In this document: one piece after another, positions 46,318 through 57,356 of the stretch
Layout of the letters: each line of letters begins with the position of its first letter
Numbering within the stretch: position 1 is the stretch's first letter
From: Nocardiopsis sp. CNR-923
GTDB lineage: Bacteria > Actinomycetota > Actinomycetes > Streptosporangiales > Streptosporangiaceae
DNA: 64,000 nucleotides
Reading direction: 5' to 3'
Assembly: GCF_001942255.1 (NCBI RefSeq)
Contig: NZ_MKKC01000153.1
Coordinates: forward strand, 1 to 64,000
Position numbers and translations under genes: made by a program
Notes under the pieces: generated by a model
What the model was told of the DNA's origin: nothing
The model's database searches: none
Seen by the model: the letters and a program-made list of their open reading frames with translations, nothing else

Positions 46318-47163
46318 TCAGTCCCGGCGCCCGGCGCAGGGCAGCGCGCGGACCCTGCGCGTGGCCCGAGCGCGCTCGGCCAGTTCTCCGTCCGCCGGGT
46401 AACGCACCTCCTCCAGGCTGAGCCCCTGCGGGCCCACCACGTGCACCGACGAATCGCGCACAGCGGCCCCCAACACCTCTCCCGGCCACGTGGTCTCCCG
46501 ACGGCCGTCCCCGACCGCCAGGAGCGCGCCCACGAGCGCGCGGACCATGTTGTGGCAGAAGGCGTCCGCCTGGATCGTCCCGCGCACCAGGTGCCGGTCC
46601 GTGCGCTCCCACTCCAGCCGCAGCAGCTCCCGGATGGTGGTGGCGCCCTCCCGCCTCCGGCAGAACGCCGCGAAGTCGTGCTCGCCCACGAGCCGCGCGG
46701 CCGCCTCGTTCATCCGGTCCACGTCCAACGGGCTCCGGTGCCAGAGCACGTGCCGCCGCAGCAGGGGATCCACGCCGTAGGGCGCGTCGCTGACCAGGTA
46801 GGAGTACCTCCGGAACAGCGGTGAGAAGCGCGCGTCGAAGCCGGGCGGCGCCACCCGCACCCCGGTCACCCGCAGGTCCTTGGGCAGCACACCGGCCAGG
46901 CGGCGCGCCACCCTCTCCCCCTCGCTCTCCCATGCGGCCGAGGGGACGTCGGCCTGGGCCACCTGCCCCCTCGCGTGCACCCCGGCGTCCGTACGCCCCG
47001 CGCACGTCAGCGACGCCGAGGGCAGCCGCAGCACGCGCGCCAGCGCCGCCTCCAGCTCACCCTGCACCGTGCGCCGGCCGGGCTGGACCGCCCACCCGGA
47101 GAAGTCCGTGCCGTCGTAGGCGACGTCCAGCCGGAGCCGGACCGTCGTGTCGTTCTCGTCCAT
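46318..47163 (-). CDS. truA: tRNA pseudouridine synthase A
   Basis: The 281-residue enzyme makes pseudouridine at tRNA positions 38-40. The catalytic Asp is in [29 protein letters not shown] and [12 protein letters not shown] are family motifs, and [17 protein letters not shown] is near the C-terminus. ATG 47163 ([18 protein letters not shown]) is preferred over the longer frame. Follows rplQ in the alpha operon after a hairpin. Confidence 0.93.
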   Translation of the reverse strand: MDENDTTVRLRLDVAYDGTDFSGWAVQPGRRTVQGELEAALARVLRLPSASLTCAGRTDAGVHARGQVAQADVPSAAWESEGERVARRLAGVLPKDLRVTGVRVAPPGFDARFSPLFRRYSYLVSDAPYGVDPLLRRHVLWHRSPLDVDRMNEAAARLVGEHDFAAFCRRREGATTIRELLRLEWERTDRHLVRGTIQADAFCHNMVRALVGALLAVGDGRRETTWPGEVLGAAVRDSSVHVVGPQGLSLEEVRYPADGELAERARATRRVRALPCAGRRD

Positions 47164-47184
47164 CGCACCCATCCCGGAAGAACA

Positions 47185-47217
47185 CGAGTGCCCGACCCCA
47201 CGGGGATCGGGCACTCG
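47185..47217 (-). terminator. Terminator after rplQ
   Basis: CGAGTGCCCGA at 47185-47195 pairs perfectly with TCGGGCACTCG at 47207-47217, with CCCC/GGGG continuing the stem inside. It ends or attenuates the rpoA-rplQ transcript before truA. Confidence 0.65.
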
Positions 47218-47263
47218 GCGGACGGTCGGCGGCGGGCACTCGCCCGAACACGCCGTGACCGCC

Positions 47264-47746
47264 CTACTTGCTCTCGGAGCTCTCCTCGGCGGTCTCCTCC
47301 GCGGGAGCCTCGGCCGGGTTCTCGGTGGCCTCGGCCGCCGGAGCCTCGGTGGCGACGGCGGGAGCCGCGGCCGGGGCGGCCGGGGCCGCGAGCGCCTCGA
47401 CCAGTTCGATGATCGCCATCGGGGCGTTGTCGCCCTTGCGCGGACCGATCTTGGTGATGCGCGTGTAACCGCCGGGGCGGTTCTCGTAGCGCGGGCCGAT
47501 CTCGGTGAACAGCTCGTGCACGACCGACTTGTCCGTGATCTTGGTCAGGACCTGGCGGCGGGCGTGCAGGTCACCGCGCTTGCCGAGGGTGATGAGCTTC
47601 TCGGCGTACGGGCGGAGGCGCTTGGCCTTGGCCTCGGTGGTACGGACACGGCCGTGCTGGAACAGCGCGGTGGCGAGGTTCGCCAGGATGTGCCGCTCGT
47701 GAGCGGGCCCGGAACCCAGACGGGCGCCCTTGGTAGGCGTGGGCAT
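47264..47746 (-). CDS. rplQ: 50S ribosomal protein L17
   Basis: A 160-residue L17: [20 protein letters not shown] and [20 protein letters not shown] are the core, followed by an Ala/Glu-rich C-terminal tail of about 40 residues, as in other actinobacteria. Follows rpoA with 70 bases between. Confidence 0.95.
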   Translation of the reverse strand: MPTPTKGARLGSGPAHERHILANLATALFQHGRVRTTEAKAKRLRPYAEKLITLGKRGDLHARRQVLTKITDKSVVHELFTEIGPRYENRPGGYTRITKIGPRKGDNAPMAIIELVEALAAPAAPAAAPAVATEAPAAEATENPAEAPAEETAEESSESK

Positions 47747-47816
47747 GGTGTGGTTCTCCTAGTGATGCGGTCCGCGGCCGCACTCGGCCGGGGACCATGT
47801 GGGCGACGAAGGTCGG

Positions 47817-48839
47817 TTAGTACTGCTCCGTCTCGACGAAGGACTGGCCCTCGTCGTCATCGGAGCCGTAGGAGTCGGCCGCGGCACCGGGGTCGAATCC
47901 GGGCGGGGAGTCCTTCAGGGACAGGCCCATGTCGACGAGCTTCTGCTTGACCTCGTCGATGGACTTGGCACCGAAGTTGCGGATGTCCAACAGGTCCTGC
48001 TCGGAGCGGGCAACCAGCTCGCCAACGCTGTGGATGCCCTCACGCTTGAGGCAGTTGTAGGACCGGACCGTCAGGTTGAGGTCCTCGATCGGCAGCGCCA
48101 GGTCCGCCGCGAGGGCGGCGTCCGTCGGCGACGGGCCCATGTCGATGCCCTCGGCGTCGACGTTGAGCTCACGCGCCAGGCCGAACAGCTCGACCAGGGT
48201 CTTGCCCGCGCTGGCGACCGCGTCACGGGGACGGATGGCCGGCTTGGTCTCGATGTCGACGATCAGACGGTCGAAGTCGGTGCGCTGCTCGACTCGGGTG
48301 GCCTCGACCTTGTACGTCACGCGCAGCACCGGCGAGTAGATGGAGTCGATCGGAATGCGGCCGATCTCCTGGCCCGCCTGCTTGTTCTGCGTCGCGGAGA
48401 CGTAGCCGCGGCCGCGCTCGACCGTCAGCTCCATCTCCAGCTTGCCCTTGCCGTTGAGCGTGGCGATGTGCAGGTCGGGGTTGTGCACCTCGACACCGGC
48501 CGGCGGAGCGATGTCCGCGGCGGTCACCACACCCGGGCCCTGCTTGCGCAGGTACATCAGCACCGGCTCGTCGTGCTCGGAGCTGACGACCAGGCCCTTG
48601 AGGTTGAGGATCATCTCGGTGACGTCCTCCTTGACACCGGGCACGGTGGTGAACTCGTGCTCGACGCCCTCGATGCGGATGCTGGTGACAGCCGCGCCGG
48701 GGATGGAGGACAGCAGGGTGCGCCGAAGCGAGTTGCCGATGGTGTAGCCGAAGCCCGGCTCCAGCGGCTCGATGACGAACTTCGAACGCAGGTCCGAGAC
48801 GGCTTCCTCGGTCAACGTGGGACGCTGTGCGATCAACAT
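47817..48839 (-). CDS. rpoA: RNA polymerase alpha subunit
   Basis: The 340-residue subunit has the N-terminal dimerisation domain ([28 protein letters not shown] region) and the C-terminal domain ([39 protein letters not shown]), which touches promoter DNA and activators. ATG 48839 gives the canonical [12 protein letters not shown] start; an in-frame codon 21 bases earlier is not used in relatives. The 240 bases before it, up to rpsK, hold no gene but several GC-rich hairpins. Confidence 0.97.
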   Translation of the reverse strand: MLIAQRPTLTEEAVSDLRSKFVIEPLEPGFGYTIGNSLRRTLLSSIPGAAVTSIRIEGVEHEFTTVPGVKEDVTEMILNLKGLVVSSEHDEPVLMYLRKQGPGVVTAADIAPPAGVEVHNPDLHIATLNGKGKLEMELTVERGRGYVSATQNKQAGQEIGRIPIDSIYSPVLRVTYKVEATRVEQRTDFDRLIVDIETKPAIRPRDAVASAGKTLVELFGLARELNVDAEGIDMGPSPTDAALAADLALPIEDLNLTVRSYNCLKREGIHSVGELVARSEQDLLDIRNFGAKSIDEVKQKLVDMGLSLKDSPPGFDPGAAADSYGSDDDEGQSFVETEQY

Positions 48840-49082
48840 GGTCCGTGTCTTCCCTTCCACATGGCCGACCGCTATTTGACGGCCATCGGACGGACACCAC
48901 CCTGGCGGCGGTGCCCACTACTCGGATTCCTACCCAGCCCGCGCGGCCCCGAAGGGACCACGCGGGCGAAGCGCCGCGCGCGCGTCCGCGCGGTAGGAGG
49001 CGCGGACCCAGGGCGTGTGCCGCGAACACGTGCTCCGCCGTGCGACGGGCGGCATCCGCGGAAGGCGCCCCGCGGCCGGGGG

Positions 49083-49490
<408 letters not shown>

Positions 49491-49552
49491 GAGCGAAACT
49501 CCCAGAGATCATCGGTCCGTGTGTCTCGGACGCGGTCGACAGTCCGAGCGGA

Positions 49553-49933
49553 CTACTTCTTACCGGCCTTCTTCTTACCGGCCACGGTCTTCTTCTTGCC
49601 CTTGCGGGTACGGGCGTTCGTCTGCGTGCGCTGACCGCGGACCGGGAGGCCACGACGGTGCCGGATGCCCTGGTAACTGCCGATCTCCATCTTGCGACGG
49701 ATGTCGGCCTGGACCTCACGACGCAGGTCGCCCTCGACCTGGTAGTTGGCGTCGATCCACTCACGCAGCTTGACCAAGTCCTCTTCGGACAGGTTGTAGA
49801 CGCGTGTGTCTCCGTCGACACCGGTGTTCTTCAGCGTTTCGAGCGCGCGGGTGCGGCCGACCCCGAAGACGTACGTGAGAGCGATCTCCACCCGCTTGTC
49901 GCGGGGGAGGTCAACGCCGGCGATACGTGCCAT
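49553..49933 (-). CDS. rpsM: 30S ribosomal protein S13
   Basis: The 126-residue S13 starts [20 protein letters not shown], has [20 protein letters not shown] and a Lys-rich tail, which contacts tRNA and the large subunit. It heads the rpsM-rpsK-rpoA-rplQ group. Confidence 0.96.
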   Translation of the reverse strand: MARIAGVDLPRDKRVEIALTYVFGVGRTRALETLKNTGVDGDTRVYNLSEEDLVKLREWIDANYQVEGDLRREVQADIRRKMEIGSYQGIRHRRGLPVRGQRTQTNARTRKGKKKTVAGKKKAGKK

Positions 49934-50140
49934 GTGGGCGAGACTCCATCCAATGTGTGTGCGGAGGTCTGACCCGTTCCACCCTCCCGTCGCCCAACCG
50001 ACGAGGCCCCGGCCTCCGACCGGGGGTGGTTCCCGAGCACTCCCGGGAATCGGAACAGGTGTTCGTTCTTGCTGGCCCTAGGGGGGACGCGTTCCCCCGG
50101 ACGGGCCTTCGCGACGCGGAAGCCGCGGCGAGCGCGGGTG

Positions 50141-50254
50141 CTAGCCCTGGCGCTGCTTGTGCCGCGGGTCCGAGCAAATGACCATGATCCGGCCGTTACG
50201 GCGGATCACGCGGCACTTCGCGCAGATCTTCTTCACGCTCGGCTTGACCTTCAT
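50141..50254 (-). CDS. rpmJ: 50S ribosomal protein L36
   Basis: A 37-residue protein, too short for many gene callers: [20 protein letters not shown] at the start and ending DPRHKQRQG. Three Cys and a His (CAKC, ICSDPRH) form the zinc site, so this is the zinc-binding type. It lies between infA and rpsM; the 207 bases to rpsM contain GC-rich hairpins around 50028-50047 and 50080-50096. Confidence 0.95.
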   Translation of the reverse strand: MKVKPSVKKICAKCRVIRRNGRIMVICSDPRHKQRQG

Positions 50255-50307
50255 GGTGACTCCGAACTCGATGTCGCCAGCCCTGGGCCCTGCGGCCCCT
50301 CGGCGGG

Positions 50308-50529
50308 CTACTTGTAGCGGTAAACGATGCGCCCGCGCGTGAGGTCGTACGGGCTCAGCTCCACGACGACGCGGTCGTCGGGGAGAATACGGATGTAGTT
50401 CATCCGCATCTTGCCGCTGATGTGGGCAAGGACCTGGTGCCCGTTGTCGAGCTCTACCTTGAACATAGCGTTGGGTAGGGACTCGACAACGGAACCCTCG
50501 ATCTCGATGGCGCCGTCCTTCTTTGCCAT
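50308..50529 (-). CDS. infA: Translation initiation factor IF-1
   Basis: The 73-residue S1-fold protein ([20 protein letters not shown], then [20 protein letters not shown], ending RGRIVYRYK) binds the A site of the 30S subunit. ATG 50529 gives the usual start and length. Heads the infA-rpmJ-rpsM group. Confidence 0.96.
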   Translation of the reverse strand: MAKKDGAIEIEGSVVESLPNAMFKVELDNGHQVLAHISGKMRMNYIRILPDDRVVVELSPYDLTRGRIVYRYK

Positions 50530-50884
50530 GTCCTCCACGCCTCGCTCATCGATTGGTTGATCAGGACAACCCGACGGGTCCCCGTGCGCCTCGCATGACA
50601 CGACGGCCCCGACGGCGGCGCGCGGAAGCAGGCCGCCGTCGAAGCCAAAGCACACTGGAAGATCGGGTCAACTGCGAGAGCGCACGTCGTCGCGAGGACA
50701 GGGCACGGAGATGGCAGACTGACCCAACAGCCCGCGTATGGGCAGTGTCAGTCTATCGCCTTGGGACAAGTGCTCCTAACCAACGGGCAGAGCAGCCTAC
50801 ACCGTCGGCCCCGGCGGGCGAAACAGCCGCCCGAGGCGCCCGAACACGGTCCGAGCCGAAGCCGCGGACCAGATCGCACACCGC
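50530..50884. other. Gap before infA, no gene recognised
   Basis: This 355-base gap between the DUF1707 gene and infA holds no recognised gene. On the minus strand a TTGACC at about 50672-50667 could be the -35 of an infA promoter, but the -10 is weak. Confidence 0.4.
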
Positions 50885-51349
50885 TCAGGCCGAGCCGCCG
50901 TTCCCTTCCTGCAGACGCTGGGCGGCGAGTACGCCCACGGTCACCATGCTCATCACGATCCCCCACGGACCCAGCACCCACAGGAACCAGGGGTAGTCGT
51001 TCACACCGGTGAGGAACAGGATGAGCCAGATGACGAAGCACAGGACGTTGACACCCGCGTAGAGCATCCACGGCACCAGCAACGCGGGATCGCGCAGGGT
51101 GATCGGCGGCGCGGCCGCGAAGTCGGCGTCACGCGGCTGCGCGCCGCCCAGGTCCGCGAGGTCGCGTTCGGGCAGGTCCCGGGTCACCTCGGCCAGTTCA
51201 CCGACCGTCCGGGCCTTGTACGCCTGTCCCAGGCGTTCGCTGAACTCCTCCTGGTCCAGCCGGCCCTGGGCGAACTGTTCCTGGAGGAGTCGCGCGACGC
51301 GGTCGCGTTCGCCGTCGGACGTACGCATGGACGGAACCGGCTCGGACAC
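50885..51349 (-). CDS. DUF1707 (SHOCT-like) two-helix membrane protein
   Basis: A 154-residue protein whose N-terminus is the DUF1707 motif (MRTSDGERDRVARLLQEQFA, then GRLDQEEFSERLGQAYKART), followed by a linker and two helices (YAGVNVLCFVIWLILFLTG and WVLGPWGIVMSMVTVGVLA). Such small proteins are frequent in actinobacteria and are thought to interact with membrane partners; the role is unknown. GTG 51349 starts just before the motif. It is wedged between map and infA in the ribosomal region, on the same strand, so it may be co-transcribed with map. Confidence 0.8.
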   Translation of the reverse strand: MSEPVPSMRTSDGERDRVARLLQEQFAQGRLDQEEFSERLGQAYKARTVGELAEVTRDLPERDLADLGGAQPRDADFAAAPPITLRDPALLVPWMLYAGVNVLCFVIWLILFLTGVNDYPWFLWVLGPWGIVMSMVTVGVLAAQRLQEGNGGSA

Positions 51350-51409
51350 CGCGCACACCTCGCATCTCAGCCCGGCGGGCACCGCACGCCGCCTCCGGCG
51401 CGGAGGCTG

Positions 51410-52234
51410 CTACCAGGTCGGCTGGACGAACCCCATCGCCGCTATTTTATCGCGGTTGGATTCGCGGGCGGTCAGGACGACGGGGCCCTCGGCGGTGATC
51501 GCCACCGAGTGCTCGAAGTGCGCGGCGCGCCCGCCGTCCCGGGTGACGACGGTCCAGCCGTCGTCCAGTTGGACCACGTCGTGCCGGCCCAGGGTGGTCA
51601 TCGGCTCGATCGCCAGGCACATGCCCTCGACCAGGCGCTGCCCCTTGCCCCGGCGGCCGTAGTTGAGCACGTGCGGGTCCATGTGCATCTCCGTGCCGAT
51701 GCCGTGGCCGCCGTACTCGCGGACGTTGCCGTAGCCGCCGTGCTTGGAGATGTGCGCGGCGATCGCGTGGCCCACGTCGCCCAGGCGCCTGCCGGGACGC
51801 AGCTGGGCGATCCCCTGCCACATGGACTCCTCGCAGACCTCCATCATCCGCAGGTCCTCCGGACGGCCCTCGCCGACCGCGACGGTGATCGCCGAGTCGC
51901 CGTGCCATCCGTCCAGGATCGCGCCGCAGTCGATGGAGATGACGTCGCCCTCGGCCAGCACCCGCTCGGCGCTGGGGATGCCGTGGACGACCTCCTCGTT
52001 GACCGAGGCGCAGATGGAGCCAGGGAAGCCGTGGTAGCCCTTGAACGACGGGACGGCCCCCGCGTCGCGGATCACCTTCTCCGCGGTCGCGTCCAGCTCC
52101 AGGGTGGACACTCCGGGCCGCACCGCGGCCCGGAGTGTGTCCAGGGCGCGGGCCACGACCTGGCCCGCCGCCCTCATCTTGGCGATCTGCTCCGGCGTCT
52201 TGATCTGCACGTCCGGCTCCGCCCCACGGAACAT
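51410..52234 (-). CDS. map: Methionine aminopeptidase, type I
   Basis: A 274-residue enzyme removing N-terminal Met. The metal ligands are visible: Asp in ISIDCGAILDGWHGDSAITV (two Asp), His in GHGIGTEMHMDP, and Glu in CLAIEPM and FEHSVAIT. ATG 52234 shares a base with the stop of adk. It is in the usual secY-adk-map order. Confidence 0.95.
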   Translation of the reverse strand: MFRGAEPDVQIKTPEQIAKMRAAGQVVARALDTLRAAVRPGVSTLELDATAEKVIRDAGAVPSFKGYHGFPGSICASVNEEVVHGIPSAERVLAEGDVISIDCGAILDGWHGDSAITVAVGEGRPEDLRMMEVCEESMWQGIAQLRPGRRLGDVGHAIAAHISKHGGYGNVREYGGHGIGTEMHMDPHVLNYGRRGKGQRLVEGMCLAIEPMTTLGRHDVVQLDDGWTVVTRDGGRAAHFEHSVAITAEGPVVLTARESNRDKIAAMGFVQPTW

Positions 52235-52899
52235 CAGGCGCCGGCCTTTCGCGCCTTCTCCTCGATGGCGGACTTGGCGCGGGCCGTCACGTCCGCCACC
52301 GACCCCGCCGCGGCGATCGTGGACAGCAGGCCCTCGGACTCGTAGAACTCGACGAGCGGAGCGGTCTGCTCACGGTAGACCTTGAGGCGGTGGCGGATCG
52401 TCTCCTCGCGGTCGTCCTCGCGCTGGTAGAGCTCGGCGCCCTCGGCGTCGCAGCGCCCCGCGATCCTGGGGGCGTCGTACTCCACGTGGTAGACCCGGCC
52501 GCACTCGGGGCAGGATCGACGGCCCGAGAGCCGTTTGACGACCTCGTCCTCGTCGACCCTCAGCTCCAACACGACGTCCAGCGTCGCGTCGAGCTCCCCG
52601 AGCATCTCCCGGAGCTTCTCGGCCTGGGGGACGTTGCGCGGGAAACCGTCGAGCAGGAAGCCCGAGCCCGCGTCGTCCTGAGCCAGGCGGTCCTTGACCA
52701 TGGCGTTCGTGACCTCGTCGGGGACGAGGTCGCCACGGTCCATGTACTCCTTGGCCTTCTTGCCCAGTTCCGTGCCGCCGCTGACGTTCGCCCGGAAGAT
52801 GTCGCCCGTGGACACCTTGGGGACCGACAACTCTGCCGCGAGGATCTGGGCCTGGGTGCCCTTACCGGCCCCAGGGGGTCCCACCAATACTGCACGCAT
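52234..52899 (-). CDS. adk: Adenylate kinase
   Basis: The 221-residue enzyme interconverts AMP, ADP and ATP. P-loop [27 protein letters not shown]; and a LID with [16 protein letters not shown] and [15 protein letters not shown], where C-X2-C plus a later Cys and Asp suggest a zinc-binding long form. ATG directly follows the secY TAA with no gap. Confidence 0.96.
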   Translation of the reverse strand: MRAVLVGPPGAGKGTQAQILAAELSVPKVSTGDIFRANVSGGTELGKKAKEYMDRGDLVPDEVTNAMVKDRLAQDDAGSGFLLDGFPRNVPQAEKLREMLGELDATLDVVLELRVDEDEVVKRLSGRRSCPECGRVYHVEYDAPRIAGRCDAEGAELYQREDDREETIRHRLKVYREQTAPLVEFYESEGLLSTIAAAGSVADVTARAKSAIEEKARKAGA

Positions 52900-54213
52900 T
52901 TATCGCAGAAAACCTTCGTAGTTCCTCTGCTGGAGGTGACTCTCGATCTGCTTCACCGTGTCCAGCCCGACACCGACCATGATCAGGATGCTCGTACCGC
53001 CGAAGGGGAAGTTCATCGAGGCGCCGGTGGCGCCCAGAGCCACCATCGGCAGGAGAGCGATCACTCCCAGGTACAGGGAGCCGGGTGTCGTCAGCCGCTT
53101 CAACACGTGGTCGAGGTACTCGGCGGTCGGACGCCCCGGTCGGATACCCGGGATGAACCCACCGTACTTCTTCATGTTGTCGGCCACCTCAACGGGGTTG
53201 AAGGTAATGGCCACGTAGAAGAACGCGAAGCCGACGATCATGAGGAAGAACGTGGCCATGTACACGGGATGCGTACCGGTGAGGAAGTAGGTCTGGAGCG
53301 TCGCGATCACGACGTTGTCCGACTCCGCGCCCACGAGGTTCACGATCATCTGCGGCAGGAACAGCATCGACGAGGCGAAGATCACGGGGATGATGCCCGC
53401 CTGGTTGACCTTCAGCGGGATGTACGTCGAGCTGCCGCCGTACATCCGGCGGCCCACCATGCGCTTGGCGTACTGCACCGGGATGCGGCGCTGCGCCTGC
53501 TCGATGAAGACCACGGCCGTCACCAGGGCCAGGCCCGCGATGCAGATGATGGTGAAGACCCAGACCGAACGCTCCTCGTACATGCCCATGATCGACGCCG
53601 GGAACATGGCGACGACGGTGGTGAAGATCAGGAGCGACATGCCGTTGCCGACGCCGCGCTCGGTGATCAGCTCACCGAACCACATGACCACCGCGGTACC
53701 GGCGGTCATGACGAAGACCATGGTGACCAGGGTGATGATGTCCTGGTTGGGCATGTAGGCCTGTACCGGGATCACGCCCTGGAAGAGCAGGTCCGTACGG
53801 GCCATGGCCACGATGCTGGTCGACTGAAGGACCGCGAGCATCAGGGTGAGGTAGCGGGTGTACTGTGTGATCTTCGCCTGACCGGCCTGGCCCTCCTTCT
53901 TGAGGGCCTCCAGGCGGGGGATGACCACCGTCAGCAGGTTGATGATGATGCTCGCGGTGATGTAGGGCATGACCCCGAGCGCGAACACCGCCAGTTGCAA
54001 CAGAGCGCCACCGCTGAACAGGTTGACGAGCGCGTACACGCCGGTTTCGTCCCCGGCTCGCAGCGCCTCCATCTGGTCCCGGATCGCCGCCGAGTTGATA
54101 CCCGGCGCGGGAATGACCGACCCCAGACGGAACAGCGTCAGGATGAACAGTGTGAACAGCAACTTATTGCGCAGATCGGGCGTGCGGAATGCACGGACGA
54201 ACGCACCTAGCAC
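52900..54213 (-). CDS. secY: Preprotein translocase subunit SecY
   Basis: A 437-residue channel protein with ten helices, the plug motif RLGSVIPAPGINSAAI, and signature regions GVMPYITASIIINLLTVV and ITERGVGNGMSLLIF. It forms the protein-conducting pore with SecE and SecG. GTG 54213 has AGGAGGAG upstream; a longer frame reaching 54300 is not conserved. Confidence 0.95.
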   Translation of the reverse strand: MLGAFVRAFRTPDLRNKLLFTLFILTLFRLGSVIPAPGINSAAIRDQMEALRAGDETGVYALVNLFSGGALLQLAVFALGVMPYITASIIINLLTVVIPRLEALKKEGQAGQAKITQYTRYLTLMLAVLQSTSIVAMARTDLLFQGVIPVQAYMPNQDIITLVTMVFVMTAGTAVVMWFGELITERGVGNGMSLLIFTTVVAMFPASIMGMYEERSVWVFTIICIAGLALVTAVVFIEQAQRRIPVQYAKRMVGRRMYGGSSTYIPLKVNQAGIIPVIFASSMLFLPQMIVNLVGAESDNVVIATLQTYFLTGTHPVYMATFFLMIVGFAFFYVAITFNPVEVADNMKKYGGFIPGIRPGRPTAEYLDHVLKRLTTPGSLYLGVIALLPMVALGATGASMNFPFGGTSILIMVGVGLDTVKQIESHLQQRNYEGFLR

Positions 54214-54496
54214 GTCTCCTCCTGCGCGATTTCGGCGGCGGAACGGGTTCCAGACATCGCGGCCGATCCTGAATCGTCGTTGATCGTCAGCACGGGGCAC
54301 GTGCCCAGTGCTCGGAAGTATTCACATTACGTCAAGTGGGGGGCTCGAACAGATGGCACTGTAACAGTCATCACCCGCTGACGGCGGACCGACTGTCATA
54401 ACGATCGCCGCTCGTAACGCGCGAGGACGCCCGCCGACGGGTCTGTCACTGACCTGCCGAGCGGGCGCCCATGGAGTCGCATCGCGGGGAAGACCC
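54214..54496 (-). promoter_or_regulatory. Gap before secY with a possible promoter
   Basis: A 283-base gap between rplO and secY contains TTGACG on the minus strand at 54335-54330 in an AT-richer patch (54310-54365), the only such patch in this operon, and could let secY-adk-map be transcribed separately. The -10 is not clear. No gene. Confidence 0.4.
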
Positions 54497-54960
54497 CTAC
54501 AGCTCGGTGGCGGAGCCACCGGCCGCGGTGATCTTCTCCTTCGCCGAGGCGGAGAACGCGTTCGCGCTCACCTGGACGGCGACGGTGATCTCGCCGGTCC
54601 CCAGCACCTTGACGGGCTGGTTCTTGCGAACCGCGCCCCTGGCGACCAGGTCCTCGACCGTGACCGCGCCACCCTCGGGGTAGAGCTCGGTCAGGCGGTC
54701 CAGGTTGACGACCTGGTAGGTCGTCTTGAACCGGGCGTTGCTGAAGCCCTTCAGCTTGGGCACCCGCCGGATGAGCGGCATCTGACCGCCCTCGAAACCG
54801 GGGCGCACCGTGTTACGAGCCTTCGTGCCCTTGGTGCCGCGACCGGCGGTCTTGCCCTTGGACGCCTCGCCGCGGCCCTTGCGGGTCTTGGCCTTGTTGC
54901 GCCCGGGGCCGGCCGCAGGTGGTGCAGCTTGAGCAGCTCGTCGGGGTTGTAGTCGCTCAT
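54497..54960 (-). CDS. rplO: 50S ribosomal protein L15
   Basis: Repaired, 154 residues: the start [20 protein letters not shown] lies in one frame and the body [24 protein letters not shown] with [19 protein letters not shown] lies in another, after the loss of one C near 54899 (GCCAAC to GCAAC). Restoring it gives 465 bases. As the gene is nearly always essential, this is an error. ATG overlaps the rpmD stop (ATGA). Confidence 0.93.
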
Positions 54961-55142
54961 TCGGCAACCTCCTCGACAGAGACGAGGTGCGAGACGATCG
55001 TGATCTGCCCACGAACCTCGGGGCGGTCCTCACGGACGGTGGACTTGCCGATCCGCCCCAGGCCCAGCGACTGGAGCGCAGCGTGCTGCTTCTCCTTGCC
55101 GCCGATCTTGGAACGGGTCTGCGTGATCTTGAGCTTGGCCAT
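54957..55142 (-). CDS. rpmD: 50S ribosomal protein L30
   Basis: The 61-residue L30: [20 protein letters not shown], then [20 protein letters not shown], with a short acidic C-terminus. Its stop overlaps the rplO start, and it begins two bases after the rpsE stop. Confidence 0.94.
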   Translation of the reverse strand: MAKLKITQTRSKIGGKEKQHAALQSLGLGRIGKSTVREDRPEVRGQITIVSHLVSVEEVAE

Positions 55143-55144
55143 GG

Positions 55145-55747
55145 TCAGGCTCCTGCCTTCGCCTCGGCACGAGCACGCAGGAGCGCGGCCGGAGCGATGT
55201 CCTCGATCGGCAGACCACGGCGGGCGGCGATCTCCTCGGGCTGGTTGAGGCCCTTCAGAGCCGCCACGGTGGCGTGCACGATGTTCAGCGGGTTCGACGA
55301 ACCGAGCGACTTGCTCAGGACGTCGTGGATGCCGGCGCACTCCAGAACGGCGCGCACGGGGCCACCGGCGATCACACCGGTACCCGGGGCGGCCGGACGG
55401 AGGAGGACGACGCCCGCGGCGTCCTCGCCCTGGACCTGGTGCACGATCGTGCCCTGGACGCGGGGGACGCGGAAGAAGTTCTTCTTCGCCTCCTCGACGC
55501 CTTTGGCGATCGCGGCCGGGACCTCCTTGGCCTTGCCGTAACCGACACCGACCATGCCGTTGCCGTCGCCGACGACGACCAGGGCGGTGAAGGAGAAGCG
55601 ACGGCCGCCCTTGACGACCTTCGCGACCCGGTTGATGGTCACGACCTTCTCGATGTAGGAGACACCCTTGTCTGCGGCGCCGCCGCGGCGATCGTCACGG
55701 CGATCACGCCGCTCGCCACCGGCGCCGCGCCGCGGTGCTGCAGCCAT
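55145..55747 (-). CDS. rpsE: 30S ribosomal protein S5
   Basis: The 200-residue S5 has an Arg/Gly-rich N-terminus, the double-stranded RNA-binding domain ([20 protein letters not shown], then [20 protein letters not shown]) and a C-terminal domain with [12 protein letters not shown]. It acts in decoding accuracy. Confidence 0.95.
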   Translation of the reverse strand: MAAAPRRGAGGERRDRRDDRRGGAADKGVSYIEKVVTINRVAKVVKGGRRFSFTALVVVGDGNGMVGVGYGKAKEVPAAIAKGVEEAKKNFFRVPRVQGTIVHQVQGEDAAGVVLLRPAAPGTGVIAGGPVRAVLECAGIHDVLSKSLGSSNPLNIVHATVAALKGLNQPEEIAARRGLPIEDIAPAALLRARAEAKAGA

Positions 55748-55797
55748 CAGTGGTTCCTCTTCTCGTGATTGATCTTGCCAAGTACAGCGGTCATCGG

Positions 55798-56178
55798 CTA
55801 GAACTCCAGTCCGCCCTCGCGCGCCGCTTCGGCGAGCTTGGCGATACGGCCGGCGTACTGGTTACCACCGCGGTCGAACACGACCTTGGAGACACCCGCG
55901 TCCTTCGCGCGCTGCGCGAGGAGCTCGCCCACCTTGGCGGACCTGTCGGACTTCGTGCCGTCGAGCCCACGAACGTCCGCCTCGACGGAGGAGGCGGCGG
56001 CCAGCGTGTGGCCCTTCGTGTCGTCGATGACCTGCGCGACGATGTGCTTGGAGGAGCGGAAAACGGCCAGGCGCGGACGCTCGGCGGTGCCCAGCACCTT
56101 CTTGCGGACGCGGAACTGGCGGCGCGCACGCGAGACGGTGCGCTTGGCGGTCCGCTTGCGGCTCACGGTGATGCCCAT
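55798..56178 (-). CDS. rplR: 50S ribosomal protein L18
   Basis: A 126-residue L18 that binds 5S rRNA: basic N-terminus ([20 protein letters not shown]), [20 protein letters not shown] and the ending [18 protein letters not shown]. Follows rplF by two bases. Confidence 0.95.
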   Translation of the reverse strand: MGITVSRKRTAKRTVSRARRQFRVRKKVLGTAERPRLAVFRSSKHIVAQVIDDTKGHTLAAASSVEADVRGLDGTKSDRSAKVGELLAQRAKDAGVSKVVFDRGGNQYAGRIAKLAEAAREGGLEF

Positions 56179-56180
56179 GC

Positions 56181-56720
56181 CTACTTACCAGCCTTTCCGG
56201 CCTTGCGGCGGATGTGCTCACCCTGGTACCGCACGCCCTTGGCCTTGTACGGGTCAGGCTTGCGCAGAGAGCGGATGTTCGCCGCGACCTGACCCACCAG
56301 CTGCTTGTCGATGCCCTCGACGTGGAGGAGGGTCGGCTTCTCGACGCGGAAGGCGATGCCATCCGGGGGCTCCACCACGACGGGGTGGCTGAAGCCCAGC
56401 GAGAACTCCAGGTTGGAACCGCGCGCCTGGACGCGGTAACCCACACCGTGGATCTCCAGCGTCTTGGCGTAGCCCTTGGAGACGCCCTCGATGAGGTTGG
56501 CGATCAGCGCACGGGTCAGACCGTGCAGCGACCGGTTCTCCGGCTTGTCGTCGGGACGCACCACCGTGATGACGCCGGACTCGTCCTTGGCGACGGTGAT
56601 CGGCTCGGTGACGGTGTGCTTGAGTTCGCCCTTCGGCCCCTTGACAGTGACGTCTTGCCCGTCAATCGTGACTTCGACGCCCTTGGGGACCGAGATCGGC
56701 AGTCGACCGATACGCGACAT
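56181..56720 (-). CDS. rplF: 50S ribosomal protein L6
   Basis: The 179-residue L6 starts [20 protein letters not shown] and ends with the family signature [24 protein letters not shown]. It sits near the sarcin-ricin loop where elongation factors bind. Confidence 0.95.
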   Translation of the reverse strand: MSRIGRLPISVPKGVEVTIDGQDVTVKGPKGELKHTVTEPITVAKDESGVITVVRPDDKPENRSLHGLTRALIANLIEGVSKGYAKTLEIHGVGYRVQARGSNLEFSLGFSHPVVVEPPDGIAFRVEKPTLLHVEGIDKQLVGQVAANIRSLRKPDPYKAKGVRYQGEHIRRKAGKAGK

Positions 56721-56737
56721 GCTTCAATCTCTCCCTG

Positions 56738-57136
56738 TTACCAGACGTAGGCGAGGACTTCGCCGCCAACGCCACGCTTCTTGGCCTGCTTGTCGGTCAT
56801 CAGGCCGCCGGACGTCGAAATGATCGCCACGCCGAGCCCGCCCAGCACCCGGGGCAGGTTCTCCTTCTTCGCGTACACGCGCAGACCGGGCTTGGAGACC
56901 CGGCGGATGCCCGCGATGGAGCGCTCACGGGTGGGGCCGTACTTCAGCTCCAGGACGAGGCTCCGGCCGACCGTGGCCTCCTCGGTGCGCCAGCCCTGGA
57001 TGTAGCCCTCCTGCTGGAGGATCTCGGCGATGTGCGCCTTGATCTTGGAATACGGCATCACCACGGTGTCGTGGTACGCCGAATTCGCGTTGCGCAGACG
57101 GGTCAGCATGTCTGCGATCGGGTCGGTCATCGTCAT
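56738..57136 (-). CDS. rpsH: 30S ribosomal protein S8
   Basis: The 132-residue S8: [20 protein letters not shown], then [20 protein letters not shown] at the C-terminus. ATG 57136 gives the standard length; the extended frame to 57397 has no support. In many bacteria S8 represses its own operon; the unusual structured gap just upstream (57300-57356) might serve a similar end. Confidence 0.95.
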   Translation of the reverse strand: MTMTDPIADMLTRLRNANSAYHDTVVMPYSKIKAHIAEILQQEGYIQGWRTEEATVGRSLVLELKYGPTRERSIAGIRRVSKPGLRVYAKKENLPRVLGGLGVAIISTSGGLMTDKQAKKRGVGGEVLAYVW

Positions 57137-57299
57137 GGCCGACTGGCCCTTCCTCACCGCGGTTTCCGAGTGCGGGCCTTCCCAGGGCCTGTCCCTGCGC
57201 GGGCGATCCCGCGAGGGTGCACAAACGGACCTACGGCGTGGTCGTGGGCACCGCGATCCCCGAGGGACTGCCGTGCCCTGATGGTTGGTTGGTACTGGA

Positions 57300-57356
57300 C
57301 CGAACCCCGCGTCCTGCGGGTTCGGCCACTGCTGTTGAGCCACCGGCCGGTGGCTC
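57300..57356 (-). promoter_or_regulatory. Two hairpins in the rpsN-rpsH gap
   Basis: GAGCCACCGG CCGGTGGCTC at 57337-57356 is a perfect 20-base palindrome, and CCGAACCCCGC/GCGGGTTCGG at about 57300-57325 is a second stem with one bulged base. They lie in a 276-base gap inside the S10/spc operon, where genes elsewhere are spaced by a few to about 100 bases. It could be a terminator/attenuator or a site of protein feedback. Confidence 0.55.

Noticed and set aside
52390-54210. A 606-codon plus-strand frame opposite secY and adk
   Set aside because: It is a GC-driven shadow with His/Asp/Arg-rich low-complexity content.
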